Assembly (NCBI RefSeq): GCF_946221155.1
Contig: NZ_CAMIAN010000037.1
Location: 1 to 18,416 of the forward strand
Length of the DNA stretch: 18,416 bases
Source of the DNA: an uncultured Corynebacterium sp.
GTDB lineage: Bacteria; Actinomycetota; Actinomycetes; Mycobacteriales; Mycobacteriaceae
Reading direction: 5' to 3'
Part shown: positions 1 through 6,871 of the stretch, one piece after another
Layout: each line of letters begins with the position of its first letter
How positions within the stretch are numbered: position 1 is the first letter of the stretch
Made by a program: the position numbers and the translations under genes
Notes under the pieces: generated by a model
The model's input: only the letters and a program-made list of their open reading frames with translations
Databases searched by the model: none
Told to the model about the DNA's origin: nothing

Positions 1-2
1 CC

Positions 3-131
3 GTCCCGGACGTCGGCATCCGCGTCGGCGGCGGCGAGACCTCCGCCACGCACCGCTTGGACACCCCGGAGGACGTCCGGGATTTCCTGCAGGATCTACT
101 GCGGCGCCGCGACGGACGTTCCGCGGATTAG
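3..131 (+). CDS. otsB: C-terminal end of probable trehalose-6-phosphate phosphatase (partial)
   Basis: An open frame enters from the left edge and ends at TAG 129-131, giving about 42 residues. The stretch IRVGGGETSATHRLDTPEDV followed by RDFL resembles the end of OtsB-type trehalose-phosphatases, where a 'VG.G.T.A.yRL..p..V..fL' pattern closes the HAD fold. OtsB removes phosphate from trehalose-6-phosphate in the cytoplasm; in corynebacteria trehalose feeds the mycolate envelope. Its position beside a LacI regulator and a zinc transporter matches the C. glutamicum otsB-ipsA order as I recall it. The last 36 bases overlap the 3' end of the convergent regulator gene. Only a fragment is visible and no catalytic motif is included, so the call rests on the tail pattern and synteny. 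Confidence 0.55.
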   Translation, partial: VPDVGIRVGGGETSATHRLDTPEDVRDFLQDLLRRRDGRSAD

Positions 132-1205
132 CTCTGTATCCAGCAGCACGCTCGGTGCCGCGGCCCGGCGGGCGGGCTTGGCTGGGTTTTCGCTCAACCT
201 CTGTTCAATGAGCTCGGCAAGCATATTGCCGCTCTCCAGCCCTTTGTCTTTGCTGGGTTGGTGAACGGTTGTGATGTGGGCGTCAATAGCTTGGGGAATG
301 CCGTCAAACCCCGTAACAGAAAGCTGCCCCGGCACGTCGATTCCCTGCTCCGCCGCGTAACGCACCACCCCAAGGGCCTGCGAATCGGTGGTGCAGGCGA
401 CGGCGGTGAGCTCCGGGTGGGTAGAAAGTAGCTCCTGCGCGGCTTCAAAGGCGGTTTGAGAGTTGTTGATGTGTCGCTCGACGATGGGCGCGTGCGAGAT
501 CCCGGACTCGTTAAGCACGTCGAGGATTCCCAGTACTCGTGAGCGTTGCACATGCATGTGCGCGCCCTGGATGCGTTCGTCGCTCACCGGGCCGTTGTTC
601 GGAGTGCGGTCCAGGCGGATGCACAGCACACCAATGTGGCGGTGGCCTGCGTCGACGAGCTCGCGGATGGCAGGTTTGATGGCCTCGCGGTCGTTGATGC
701 CCACGAAGGGGTCACCTTCTCCGGCGGGCTGGTCGCACACGACGGTCGGCAGGCCACGGTTGCGCACGGCGGTGAGGTACGGGTCATCGACCGCCACGGA
801 GTAAACGATGAATCCGTCCACGCTGGCCTGGTTCACAAGTTGTGCCGGGCGGTCGGCGCTAGGGTTATCGTCCACGCCGGCCGGAATCAGCAGCATTGAG
901 GCATCCATCGACCCGCAGCTCACCGACACACCGGATACGAACTCCAGCGAGGCCTGGTCTTCGAACGCATAGGGCAGCTCTTCGGTCAGTAACACGCCGA
1001 TCGCCCCTGCCCGGCGCGTGCGCAGCGAGCGCGCCATCGGATCCGGCCCGGGGTAGCCGACCTTCGCCGCGACATTCAGAATTTTGTCGCGCAGCTCGGG
1101 CGAAAGCTGGTCGGGGCGGTTGTACGCATTCGATACCGTGGTGCGCGAAACGCCCAGTTCGGCCGCGATGGAGGCTAAGGTGCCGCGCCGTGCTGGTCTG
1201 TTCAT
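96..1205 (-). CDS. ipsA: LacI-family transcriptional regulator, IpsA-like
   Basis: A 369-residue LacI/GalR-type regulator. An N-terminal helix-turn-helix (residues about 9-35, TLASIAAELGVSRTTVSNAY) and hinge are followed by a periplasmic-binding-protein-like effector domain with the usual 'GVLLTEELPYAF', 'DGFIVYSV', 'GHRHIGVL' and 'VTGFDGIPQA' segments. The ATG at 1205 was chosen because LacI proteins start just before the HTH; an open frame continues upstream but would run antisense through znuA. The frame upstream of the ATG has only a weak purine-rich AAAAGA. In C. glutamicum the gene between otsB and the zinc transporter is IpsA, an inositol-responsive activator of inositol phosphate synthase; assignment here is by family and synteny, and the effector cannot be read from sequence. 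It is divergent from znuA with about 130 bp between, and convergent with otsB. Confidence 0.8.
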   Translation of the reverse strand: MNRPARRGTLASIAAELGVSRTTVSNAYNRPDQLSPELRDKILNVAAKVGYPGPDPMARSLRTRRAGAIGVLLTEELPYAFEDQASLEFVSGVSVSCGSMDASMLLIPAGVDDNPSADRPAQLVNQASVDGFIVYSVAVDDPYLTAVRNRGLPTVVCDQPAGEGDPFVGINDREAIKPAIRELVDAGHRHIGVLCIRLDRTPNNGPVSDERIQGAHMHVQRSRVLGILDVLNESGISHAPIVERHINNSQTAFEAAQELLSTHPELTAVACTTDSQALGVVRYAAEQGIDVPGQLSVTGFDGIPQAIDAHITTVHQPSKDKGLESGNMLAELIEQRLSENPAKPARRAAAPSVLLDTELIRGTSVAAPQ

Positions 1206-1238
1206 TCTTTTAAGGGTAGTCGCCAGCTCTTCCTTCTT

Positions 1239-1254
1239 GGGGGTTGACGCCCCC
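1239..1254. promoter_or_regulatory. Inverted repeat GGGGG-TTGACG-CCCCC between ipsA and znuA
   Basis: Five-base G and C arms flank a six-base centre, about 35 bp upstream of the ipsA start in the shared 130-bp divergent region. It may be an operator for ipsA autoregulation or a small hairpin in an ipsA leader. Short G/C arms arise by chance in high-G+C DNA, so confidence is low. Confidence 0.25.
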
Positions 1255-1298
1255 TTCCCCGGGCTACCGTGGAGATCCGTTGAGGATTCAATTTTCAT

Positions 1299-1317
1299 AT
1301 TGACGATCGTTTTCGTG
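1299..1317. promoter_or_regulatory. Candidate Zur-like operator
   Basis: The 19 bases ATTGACGATCGTTTTCGTG match 12 of 19 positions of an actinobacterial Zur-type palindrome as I recall it (AATGAAAATGATTTTCATT). They overlap the proposed -35 and spacer of the znuA promoter, where a zinc-loaded repressor would block transcription. The inner ACGATCGT is itself a perfect 8-bp palindrome. The match is partial and the consensus is from memory. Confidence 0.35.
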
Positions 1318-1328
1318 CCCACTAACCT
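1300..1328 (+). promoter_or_regulatory. Candidate promoter of znuACB
   Basis: A -35-like TTGACG (1300-1305) lies 17 bp before a -10-like TAACCT (1323-1328). Transcription would start about 7 nt later, at the znuA ATG (1336), so the mRNA would be leaderless or nearly so. It shares sequence with the Zur-like operator. Confidence 0.5.
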
Positions 1329-1335
1329 CGGGAGA

Positions 1336-2385
1336 ATGAAGAAAATGGTTGCCAATATCGCAGCAGTGTTTAGCATCACAACGTTGGCCTTGGGCGTAAC
1401 CGCTTGCGCCGGCGGCTCCGAGGATTCCGCCGCCGACGGAGACAAGATCAAGCTGGTCGCCTCCACATCCATCTGGGGCAGCATCGCGGAAGACATCACC
1501 GAGGGCCGCGACAACGTTGAGGTGACCACCATCCTCAGCAGCAAGGACGACGACCCGCACGAGTACGAGGCCACTGCCCGTGACATCGCGGCGGCAAAGG
1601 ACGCGGACATCGTGGTCGCCAACGGCGCGGGCTACGACAACTGGCTAACCGACAACGTGGAAGAGGGCACCCCGCTGGTTACGGCCCAGCCACTGGCCGA
1701 GGCACACCACCACGGCGACGAGGGGCACGAGCACAGCCATGACCACGAGCACGGCGAAGAGGCCGGGCACGATGAACACGAGGGTCACGACCATGAGCAC
1801 GGTGACGAGCACGGTCACGACCACGAGCACGGTGAGGAGGGACATGATCACGAGCACGGTCACGACCATGAGGGCCACGACCACGGTGGAGCCAACCCCC
1901 ATGTCTGGTTCGACCTAGACGTCGTCTCCGAGTTTGAAAAGAACCTCTCCGCCGAGCTGCACAAGCTGAACTCTGACATCCCGGAGTCCGACGAGGACGT
2001 AACCAAGAAGACTGACGAGCTGAAGCAGCGCATCGAGAAGCTGAGCGGCAAGAACGTCATCCTGACCGAGTCCGTCGCCGCCGAGCTGGTGGACGATTCC
2101 GAGCTGGAGGACATCACCCCGGAGGGCTTTGCCCACTCGGTGAATAACGAGTCCGAGCCTTCTGCCGCCGACCTGGCTGCCACCCGCCAGCTGATCACGG
2201 ACAAGAAGGCCGACATCCTCATCACTAACGAGCAGTCGGAAACCCCGGCAGCCGAGCAGCTGACCAACGCCGCCAAGGAAGCTGGCATTAAGGTAGTCAA
2301 CGTCAACGAAACCCCCGATGAGGGTCAAGACTACTTCGAGTACGCCGACGCCCTGATCAAGCAATTGGAGGATGCAACCAAGTAA
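1336..2385 (+). CDS. znuA: Zinc ABC transporter substrate-binding lipoprotein ZnuA
   Basis: A 349-residue cluster A-I (ZnuA/TroA) metal-binding protein, tethered outside the membrane, that captures Zn2+ for ZnuB/ZnuC. The N-terminus has a short basic start, a hydrophobic stretch and the lipobox V-T-A-C with Cys24. Expected metal ligands are visible: His75 in DDDPHEYE, His189 in NPHVWFD, His267 in GFAHSVNNE, and an acidic residue near Glu299 (ITNEQSE). Residues 124-183 form a loop with 24 histidines alternating with Asp/Glu/Gly, far longer than the short His loop usual in ZnuA and favouring zinc over manganese. The ATG at 1336 follows GGGAGA too closely for a normal Shine-Dalgarno, which fits a leaderless start; ATG 1345 is an alternative. 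The stop overlaps the znuC start (TAATG), implying translational coupling. Confidence 0.93.
   Translation: MKKMVANIAAVFSITTLALGVTACAGGSEDSAADGDKIKLVASTSIWGSIAEDITEGRDNVEVTTILSSKDDDPHEYEATARDIAAAKDADIVVANGAGYDNWLTDNVEEGTPLVTAQPLAEAHHHGDEGHEHSHDHEHGEEAGHDEHEGHDHEHGDEHGHDHEHGEEGHDHEHGHDHEGHDHGGANPHVWFDLDVVSEFEKNLSAELHKLNSDIPESDEDVTKKTDELKQRIEKLSGKNVILTESVAAELVDDSELEDITPEGFAHSVNNESEPSAADLAATRQLITDKKADILITNEQSETPAAEQLTNAAKEAGIKVVNVNETPDEGQDYFEYADALIKQLEDATK
1705..1884 (+). repeat. Degenerate tandem repeat encoding the His-rich loop of ZnuA
   Basis: About 180 bases made of variants of GACCACGAGCACGGT-like units, encoding repeats of HDHEHG, HGDEHG and HEGHDH. It is in frame throughout and lies between two metal-ligand regions of ZnuA. 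The repetition should allow in-frame length changes between strains. Confidence 0.85.
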
Positions 2386-3086
2386 TGGTTCTCGCTCTCC
2401 GCGACGCGGCAGTCGAACCCCTCTGGCGCGACCTCGACCTCGAGGTCGCGCCGGGGGAGTTTTTGGCTATTTTGGGTCCCAACGGAGTGGGAAAATCCAC
2501 GCTCCTGAACGTCGCCCTCGGGACCCGCAAACTCACCCGCGGCAGCGTCAAGGTAACCGATAAGCTGGGCTACATCCCCCAGCAAAGGATGTTCGACCCG
2601 ACCATTCCGCTACGCGCAAGAGATCTGGTTGGCCTCGCGCTCGCAGCGGGCGTCATAAAGAATCGACGGCCAAAGAAAGCTCAGATCGACGCGGCGCTGG
2701 AAGAAGTAGGCGCAACCGGCCTGGCCAATCGACGGGTCGGAGAACTATCCGGTGGGCAGCAACAACTCATCCGGCAGGCACAGGCGATGGCGCAGGATCC
2801 GGAGCTGCTGCTGTGCGACGAGCCGCTGCTCTCCCTGGACCTGCGCACACAGAAGAAGACCGTGGAACTACTGGATCGCAGGCGGCGGGAGCACGACACG
2901 GCAATCGTGTTCGTCACCCACGGCATCAACCCGATCCTTAATGTGACCGACCGGGTGCTATACCTCGCCCCGCACGGCCACACGATCGGCACGGTGGATG
3001 AGGTCATGAACAGCGAGACGCTCTCCCGCCTGTACCAGACGGACGTGAAGGTAGTGAACGTAGACGGAAAGCTGGTGGTCGTATGA
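2385..3086 (+). CDS. znuC: Zinc ABC transporter ATP-binding protein ZnuC
   Basis: A 233-residue ABC ATPase that powers zinc import on the cytoplasmic face. It has Walker A GPNGVGKST (residues 31-39), a Q-loop around Gln66-67, signature LSGGQ (121-125), Walker B LLLCDE (141-146), D-loop SLD, and His-switch His179 in VTHGINP. The ATG shares its A with the znuA stop codon, and the TGA overlaps the znuB ATG (ATGA), so all three genes are probably translated as a coupled set. The N-terminus is slightly short before Walker A, but nothing essential is missing. Family identity is certain; the metal is inferred from ZnuA. Confidence 0.93.
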   Translation: MVLALRDAAVEPLWRDLDLEVAPGEFLAILGPNGVGKSTLLNVALGTRKLTRGSVKVTDKLGYIPQQRMFDPTIPLRARDLVGLALAAGVIKNRRPKKAQIDAALEEVGATGLANRRVGELSGGQQQLIRQAQAMAQDPELLLCDEPLLSLDLRTQKKTVELLDRRRREHDTAIVFVTHGINPILNVTDRVLYLAPHGHTIGTVDEVMNSETLSRLYQTDVKVVNVDGKLVVV

Positions 3087-4021
3087 GCAGCCAATTCCAC
3101 ACCGGCGACTGGTGGGAGGACACCCTCGCGTTGCTTTCGGTGGACTTCGTGCAGAACGCACTGCTGGCGGCGTTGCTGCTGGGCATCGTCTCTGGCGCGA
3201 TCGCACCGCTGATCGTGATGCGGAAGATGAGCTTCGCCGCGCACTCCACCGGCGAGCTGGCACTGATGGGTGCCGCCGCCGCGCTGCTGTTCGGCTTTAG
3301 CGTGAGCTGGGGCGCGCTAATCGGCGCTGTGCTGGCCGCGGTGGCGCTGACTGCGTTGGGCCAAAGGGAGCAGGACGCCATCGTGGCGGTGATCTTGAGC
3401 TTCGGCATGGGCTTATCCGTGCTGTTTATCTACCTCTACCCCGGCAGGTCTTCAGCGGCGTTTAGTCTGCTGACGGGCCAGATTGTGGGCGTGAGCTCCG
3501 CTTCGCTGGGCATCCTGGCGGCGCTGGCGGTGCTGGTGGTGGTCACGATGGCACTCCTGTGGCGACCGCTGCTGTTCGCCACGGTGGATCCAGTGCTGGC
3601 CGCAGCCTCGGGCGTGAAGGTGCGCGTACTGGCGCTGGTGTTCGCTGCCCTGATCGGTGTGGTGGCCAGCCAGGGCGTGCAGATCGTCGGTGCCTTGCTG
3701 CTGATCGCGCTGTTGATTACGCCCGGCGCGGCGGCTGTGAAGGTGACCAGCAACCCGGTGTTGGCCGTAATACTGTCGGGTATTTTCTCCGTAGTGTCGG
3801 CGGTCGGCGGGCTGGTGGCATCGCTGGCGCCAGGGCTTCCAGTTTCTGTGTTCGTGACCACCTTGAGCTTTGTGATCTACCTGGTCTGCCGTGGGATCGC
3901 GTGGATGCGCTCCCGACACGTGCAGGCGGATGCGGTGCGGGCGCGGGAGTATTCGGCTGCTGGCGAGTCGCTCTCGAAGCAGACCAGCAACGAGGCTGCA
4001 GGCCACGCTCACCACGCCTAA
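3083..4021 (+). CDS. znuB: Zinc ABC transporter permease ZnuB
   Basis: A 312-residue ABC-3 family integral membrane permease with about eight hydrophobic segments. The family-typical sequence 'GAIAPLIVMRKMSFAAHSTG' near residues 34-55 forms the ATPase-coupling region, followed by conserved 'ASQGVQIVGALLLIALLITP' in the second half. It forms the zinc channel with ZnuC at the cytoplasmic membrane. The cytoplasmic tail ends in a short histidine cluster (AAGHAHHA), echoing the His loop of ZnuA and possibly binding metal. The start overlaps znuC by four bases. No convincing terminator follows. Confidence 0.93.
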   Translation: MSSQFHTGDWWEDTLALLSVDFVQNALLAALLLGIVSGAIAPLIVMRKMSFAAHSTGELALMGAAAALLFGFSVSWGALIGAVLAAVALTALGQREQDAIVAVILSFGMGLSVLFIYLYPGRSSAAFSLLTGQIVGVSSASLGILAALAVLVVVTMALLWRPLLFATVDPVLAAASGVKVRVLALVFAALIGVVASQGVQIVGALLLIALLITPGAAAVKVTSNPVLAVILSGIFSVVSAVGGLVASLAPGLPVSVFVTTLSFVIYLVCRGIAWMRSRHVQADAVRAREYSAAGESLSKQTSNEAAGHAHHA

Positions 4022-4108
4022 ACAGGCCGTGCGCGTAAAGCGCATAAAAATATAGCCACCGCCCCCGGAAGAGGGACACCAGCGGCGCAGCTCGTTAAGG
4101 TAGCACTT

Positions 4109-5758
4109 GTGATTACCAAGACAACAGCCAACACACAACCCACCAACCCCTGGATCGTCCGCACCACCACCGGACTGGTCAAAGGCCACGCGGAAACCGG
4201 CGTGACCGCCTTCCGTGGAATCCCCTACGCCGAAAAGCCCATCGGAACCCGCCGCTTCCGCCGTGCCGAACCCATCGCGCCGTGGGAGGGCGTGTTCAAC
4301 GCCGCCACTTCCGGCGATGCGTGCTCGCAATACCGCCCGGCGCGCAAGTCCGCCGGCAATTGGGAGGGCACGGAGGATTGCCTCTGGCTGAACGTGGTCG
4401 TTCCCCGCCCTGCGGACTCACCTACCCCCGCAATCGACCCGGAAGCCGGCCGCCCGGTGGTGGTCTACTTCCACGGCGGATCGAACATCCACGGCTCGGC
4501 GAACAAGCCCCTGCTTTCCGGCGAATACTTCGCCCAGGCCATTGATTGTGTGTACGTAGCCGTGAACTACCGTGTGGGAATCTTCGGCCAGCTGTCCCTG
4601 GGCGAGGGCACGCACACGCCGGAGGGCATGGATAGTAACGCGGGCCACTCTGACCTGCTGACGGCTCTGCGCTGGATCCACGACAACGCCCGCGCTTTCG
4701 GCGGCGATCCCGACCGCGTGACCATCATGGGCGAATCCAGCGGTGGGGCCATGGTCACCGCCCTGATGGCCACCCCGTCCGCGAAGGGGCTGTTCAGCGC
4801 GGCCATCGCGCAATCCCCCGCCCCGATGATCGTCCACACCCGCGCGAATGCGAAGTATTGGACGGACTTCGCCGCCCGTTGGCTGCACCGCATGCGCGCG
4901 GAAGAATCTCTGCCACTGGACCAGCGCACCCCTGTTCGCCAGGCCCCGCCGGAGCTCAGCGACGAGGAGCTTGCGGCTGCCACCGAAGACCTACTTACCG
5001 CCGAGCACACGATCCTGGGCCGCCTCTCCGACGAAATTGTGCGCTTCCACGCGGACAATCCGATCTCCAAGGCCGGCCCGTTCGCCCCGGTGATCGACGG
5101 CAACCTGTTGCCGGAACACCCGCTATCCCCCGGCGCGATGATGGACGTGCCACTGCTGATCGGCACCAACCGCAACGAGTACGACATGATGCACCTGGAG
5201 CCAAAGCGTAGCTCCATGCAGTACACACGCACGCGTACGTTCGCCCACGCGATTTCCGGCACCGATGCCCAGGCCACCAACATTCTGGAGCAGCACTATG
5301 GTGGCCCGAAATCCCGCAAGCTCAAGGGGCGTTTCTTCGGCGACGCGCTGTTCACCGGCCCTTCCTGGTACCTGGCACAGAATCACCCGAGCGACCGGGC
5401 GTGGGTCTACCGCCTGGACACCACCACGCCTTTCCTGCGCTATTCCGGCATGGGCGCGCTACACGCCCTGGACCTGCCAATCCTTTTCCAGCGCTATGAC
5501 CAGGACAAGGGCCGCATTGCCGTCCTACTCGGCGGTCGCGACGAGATGCGTGCCACCACCGTCGCTATGCAGTCGCGGTGGAGGCAGTTCGTGCACTCTC
5601 ACGACCCAGGTTTTGATCCCTATTCGCTGGGCTTCGCCACGCAGGTTTTTGACGCCCACTTCCCCACCGGCGAGGAAACCATCTACGACCCACAGCCCGA
5701 GCTGCGGGAGGCCTGGGCGCAGGTTCAGTGGGATAAGCAGGAGGAAATGTTCGACTAG
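4109..5758 (+). CDS. Type-B carboxylesterase / para-nitrobenzyl-esterase family hydrolase
   Basis: A 549-residue alpha/beta hydrolase of the carboxylesterase type-B family, hydrolysing ester bonds in unknown substrates. The catalytic triad is visible: Ser210 in GESSGG, Glu357 in GTNRNEYD and His452 in ALHALDLP. The oxyanion-hole motif HGGS follows VVVYF, and the family's N-terminal 'FRGIPYAEKPIGTRRFR' and 'EDCLWLNV' segments are present. No signal peptide or membrane segment is seen, so it is probably cytoplasmic. The start is GTG at 4109, with AAGG eight bases upstream. It lies 87 bp after znuB in the same direction, but there is no functional link; a separate promoter is likely. It converges on rlmB with 51 bases between. 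Confidence 0.88.
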   Translation: MITKTTANTQPTNPWIVRTTTGLVKGHAETGVTAFRGIPYAEKPIGTRRFRRAEPIAPWEGVFNAATSGDACSQYRPARKSAGNWEGTEDCLWLNVVVPRPADSPTPAIDPEAGRPVVVYFHGGSNIHGSANKPLLSGEYFAQAIDCVYVAVNYRVGIFGQLSLGEGTHTPEGMDSNAGHSDLLTALRWIHDNARAFGGDPDRVTIMGESSGGAMVTALMATPSAKGLFSAAIAQSPAPMIVHTRANAKYWTDFAARWLHRMRAEESLPLDQRTPVRQAPPELSDEELAAATEDLLTAEHTILGRLSDEIVRFHADNPISKAGPFAPVIDGNLLPEHPLSPGAMMDVPLLIGTNRNEYDMMHLEPKRSSMQYTRTRTFAHAISGTDAQATNILEQHYGGPKSRKLKGRFFGDALFTGPSWYLAQNHPSDRAWVYRLDTTTPFLRYSGMGALHALDLPILFQRYDQDKGRIAVLLGGRDEMRATTVAMQSRWRQFVHSHDPGFDPYSLGFATQVFDAHFPTGEETIYDPQPELREAWAQVQWDKQEEMFD

Positions 5759-5809
5759 CGCGAATTATTGGCTAGCGCTGGGAACGGCTACAGCTGGAAC
5801 GAAGGGGCG

Positions 5810-6766
5810 TCACTTAGCAGCGCGACGCTGGCGGGCGAACTCGCTGAGCACCACGCCCGCAGCGACCGACGCATTGAGGGATTCCACCCACTTGGCCATG
5901 GGGATCGACATAATCGTGTCGCAAGTCTCCGAAACCAGGCGGGACAGCCCCTTACCCTCCGAGCCGACGACGATGACGGTCGGGGTGGTGCCGTCGTAGG
6001 TGTCGAGGGTGTGGTCGCCGCCGGCGTCCAGGCCTACGACCTGGTAGCCGGCCTGCTGGAACTGCTTCAAGGAACGCACCATGTTGGTGGCCTTCGCCAC
6101 GGGCAGGCGCGCGGCCGTGCCCGCGGAGGTGCGCCAAGCGACAGCGGTGACTGAGGCACTCCGGCGCTCCGGAATGATCACACCGTGGCCGCCGAATGCA
6201 GCAACGGAGCGAATGACCGCACCGAGGTTACGCGGGTCGGTGATGTTGTCCAACGCGACGACTAGGCCGGGCTGGGGTGCGGAGGCGGCCCGCTCGATCA
6301 GGTCCTCCACCTGCGTGTACTGGAACGGTGGGATCTGCAGGCCAATGCCCTGGTGCATGCCGTTGCCGGTCATACGGTCCAGCTCGGCACGGGAAACCTC
6401 CAGCACGGAGATACCACGATCGGCGCAGGTGTGGACTGCCTCGGCCAGGCGCTCGTCGTTCTTGGTACCCTCCGCGACGTACAGCGCGGTGGCGGGGACC
6501 TTGGCGTGCAGGCACTCGATCACCGGGTTGCGGCCGACGACCAGCTCCACCTGATTCTCGTCCTTTGCGAAGCGGTCGTGTGCGCCGGATGCCCGGCTCT
6601 TGGCGGCCTGCTTGCGCTTGTAAGCGGCGTGGTAGACGCGATCCTCCGCCTTCGGCGTGGCCCCCTTGCCCCGCAGGCTGCGGCGCCCCTGGCCGCCGGA
6701 GCCCTTGGTTGCGCCCTTCTTGTTCTTCTTGCGCACGCCTCCGCTGCGCTGGGTGTTGCCCGCCAC
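5810..6766 (-). CDS. rlmB: 23S rRNA (guanosine-2'-O-)-methyltransferase RlmB, TrmH/SpoU family
   Basis: A 318-residue SPOUT methyltransferase expected to methylate the 2'-O of a conserved guanosine in 23S rRNA (G2251 in E. coli numbering) with S-adenosylmethionine. The three SpoU motifs are visible: motif 1 around Asn180/Arg186 (DPRNLGAVIRS), motif 2 GSEGKGL (268-274) and motif 3 SLNASVA (296-302), the last two forming the trefoil knot. A substrate-binding L30e-like domain (about 72-150) precedes it. Residues 1-70 are a very basic, Gly/Lys/Arg-rich tail typical of actinobacterial homologues and probably RNA-binding. The start is GTG 6766, preceded by AGAGGGG with eight bases spacing. It follows cysS in the same direction, 105 bp downstream, as in M. 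tuberculosis Rv3580c-Rv3579c. Confidence 0.92.
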   Translation of the reverse strand: MAGNTQRSGGVRKKNKKGATKGSGGQGRRSLRGKGATPKAEDRVYHAAYKRKQAAKSRASGAHDRFAKDENQVELVVGRNPVIECLHAKVPATALYVAEGTKNDERLAEAVHTCADRGISVLEVSRAELDRMTGNGMHQGIGLQIPPFQYTQVEDLIERAASAPQPGLVVALDNITDPRNLGAVIRSVAAFGGHGVIIPERRSASVTAVAWRTSAGTAARLPVAKATNMVRSLKQFQQAGYQVVGLDAGGDHTLDTYDGTTPTVIVVGSEGKGLSRLVSETCDTIMSIPMAKWVESLNASVAAGVVLSEFARQRRAAK

Positions 6767-6796
6767 TGTGATTGCCCCTCTACGTGGTCGATTACG

Positions 6797-6813
6797 AGCG
6801 ATTGTGTATCGCT
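6797..6813. promoter_or_regulatory. Inverted repeat AGCGAT-TGTGT-ATCGCT upstream of rlmB
   Basis: Perfect six-base arms around a five-base centre, about 30 bp upstream of the rlmB GTG in the 105-bp cysS-rlmB gap. A third ATCGCT lies at 6835-6840 within CCTATCGCTAGG. It could be an operator or an mRNA hairpin in the rlmB leader. It is not followed by a T-run in the direction of transcription, so it is not a cysS terminator. Confidence 0.35.
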
Positions 6814-6871
6814 TTCGTTTTACCCGCCCATCCTATCGCTAGGTTCGGCGGATGTACTATTTGCTGAACCG

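Noticed and set aside
1084..1335. Upstream extension of znuA
   Set aside because: It is antisense to ipsA and would bury the lipoprotein signal peptide; ATG 1336 gives a normal signal and lipobox.
1206..1622. N-terminal extension of the LacI regulator by 139 codons (or by 31 codons to 1298)
   Set aside because: The extension is antisense to znuA and its promoter, and LacI proteins begin just before the HTH, at ATG 1205.
1705..1884. CRISPR-like or intergenic repeat array
   Set aside because: Units are short, degenerate, multiples of three and in frame within znuA, with no spacers.
1645..1902. Minus-strand open frame opposite the His-rich loop that looks like a hydrophobic protein
   Set aside because: It is the antisense reading of CAC/GAC/GAG repeats, which gives Val/Leu runs; no ribosome site or family match.
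4029..4045. Hairpin TGCGC-GTAAA-GCGCA as terminator of the znu operon
   Set aside because: The stem is short and is followed by TAAAAATAT rather than a T-run on the transcribed strand.
3452..4330. 292-codon minus-strand open frame across znuB and the esterase start
   Set aside because: It is antisense to two well-supported genes and composed of Gly/Arg/His/Gln-rich shadow sequence.
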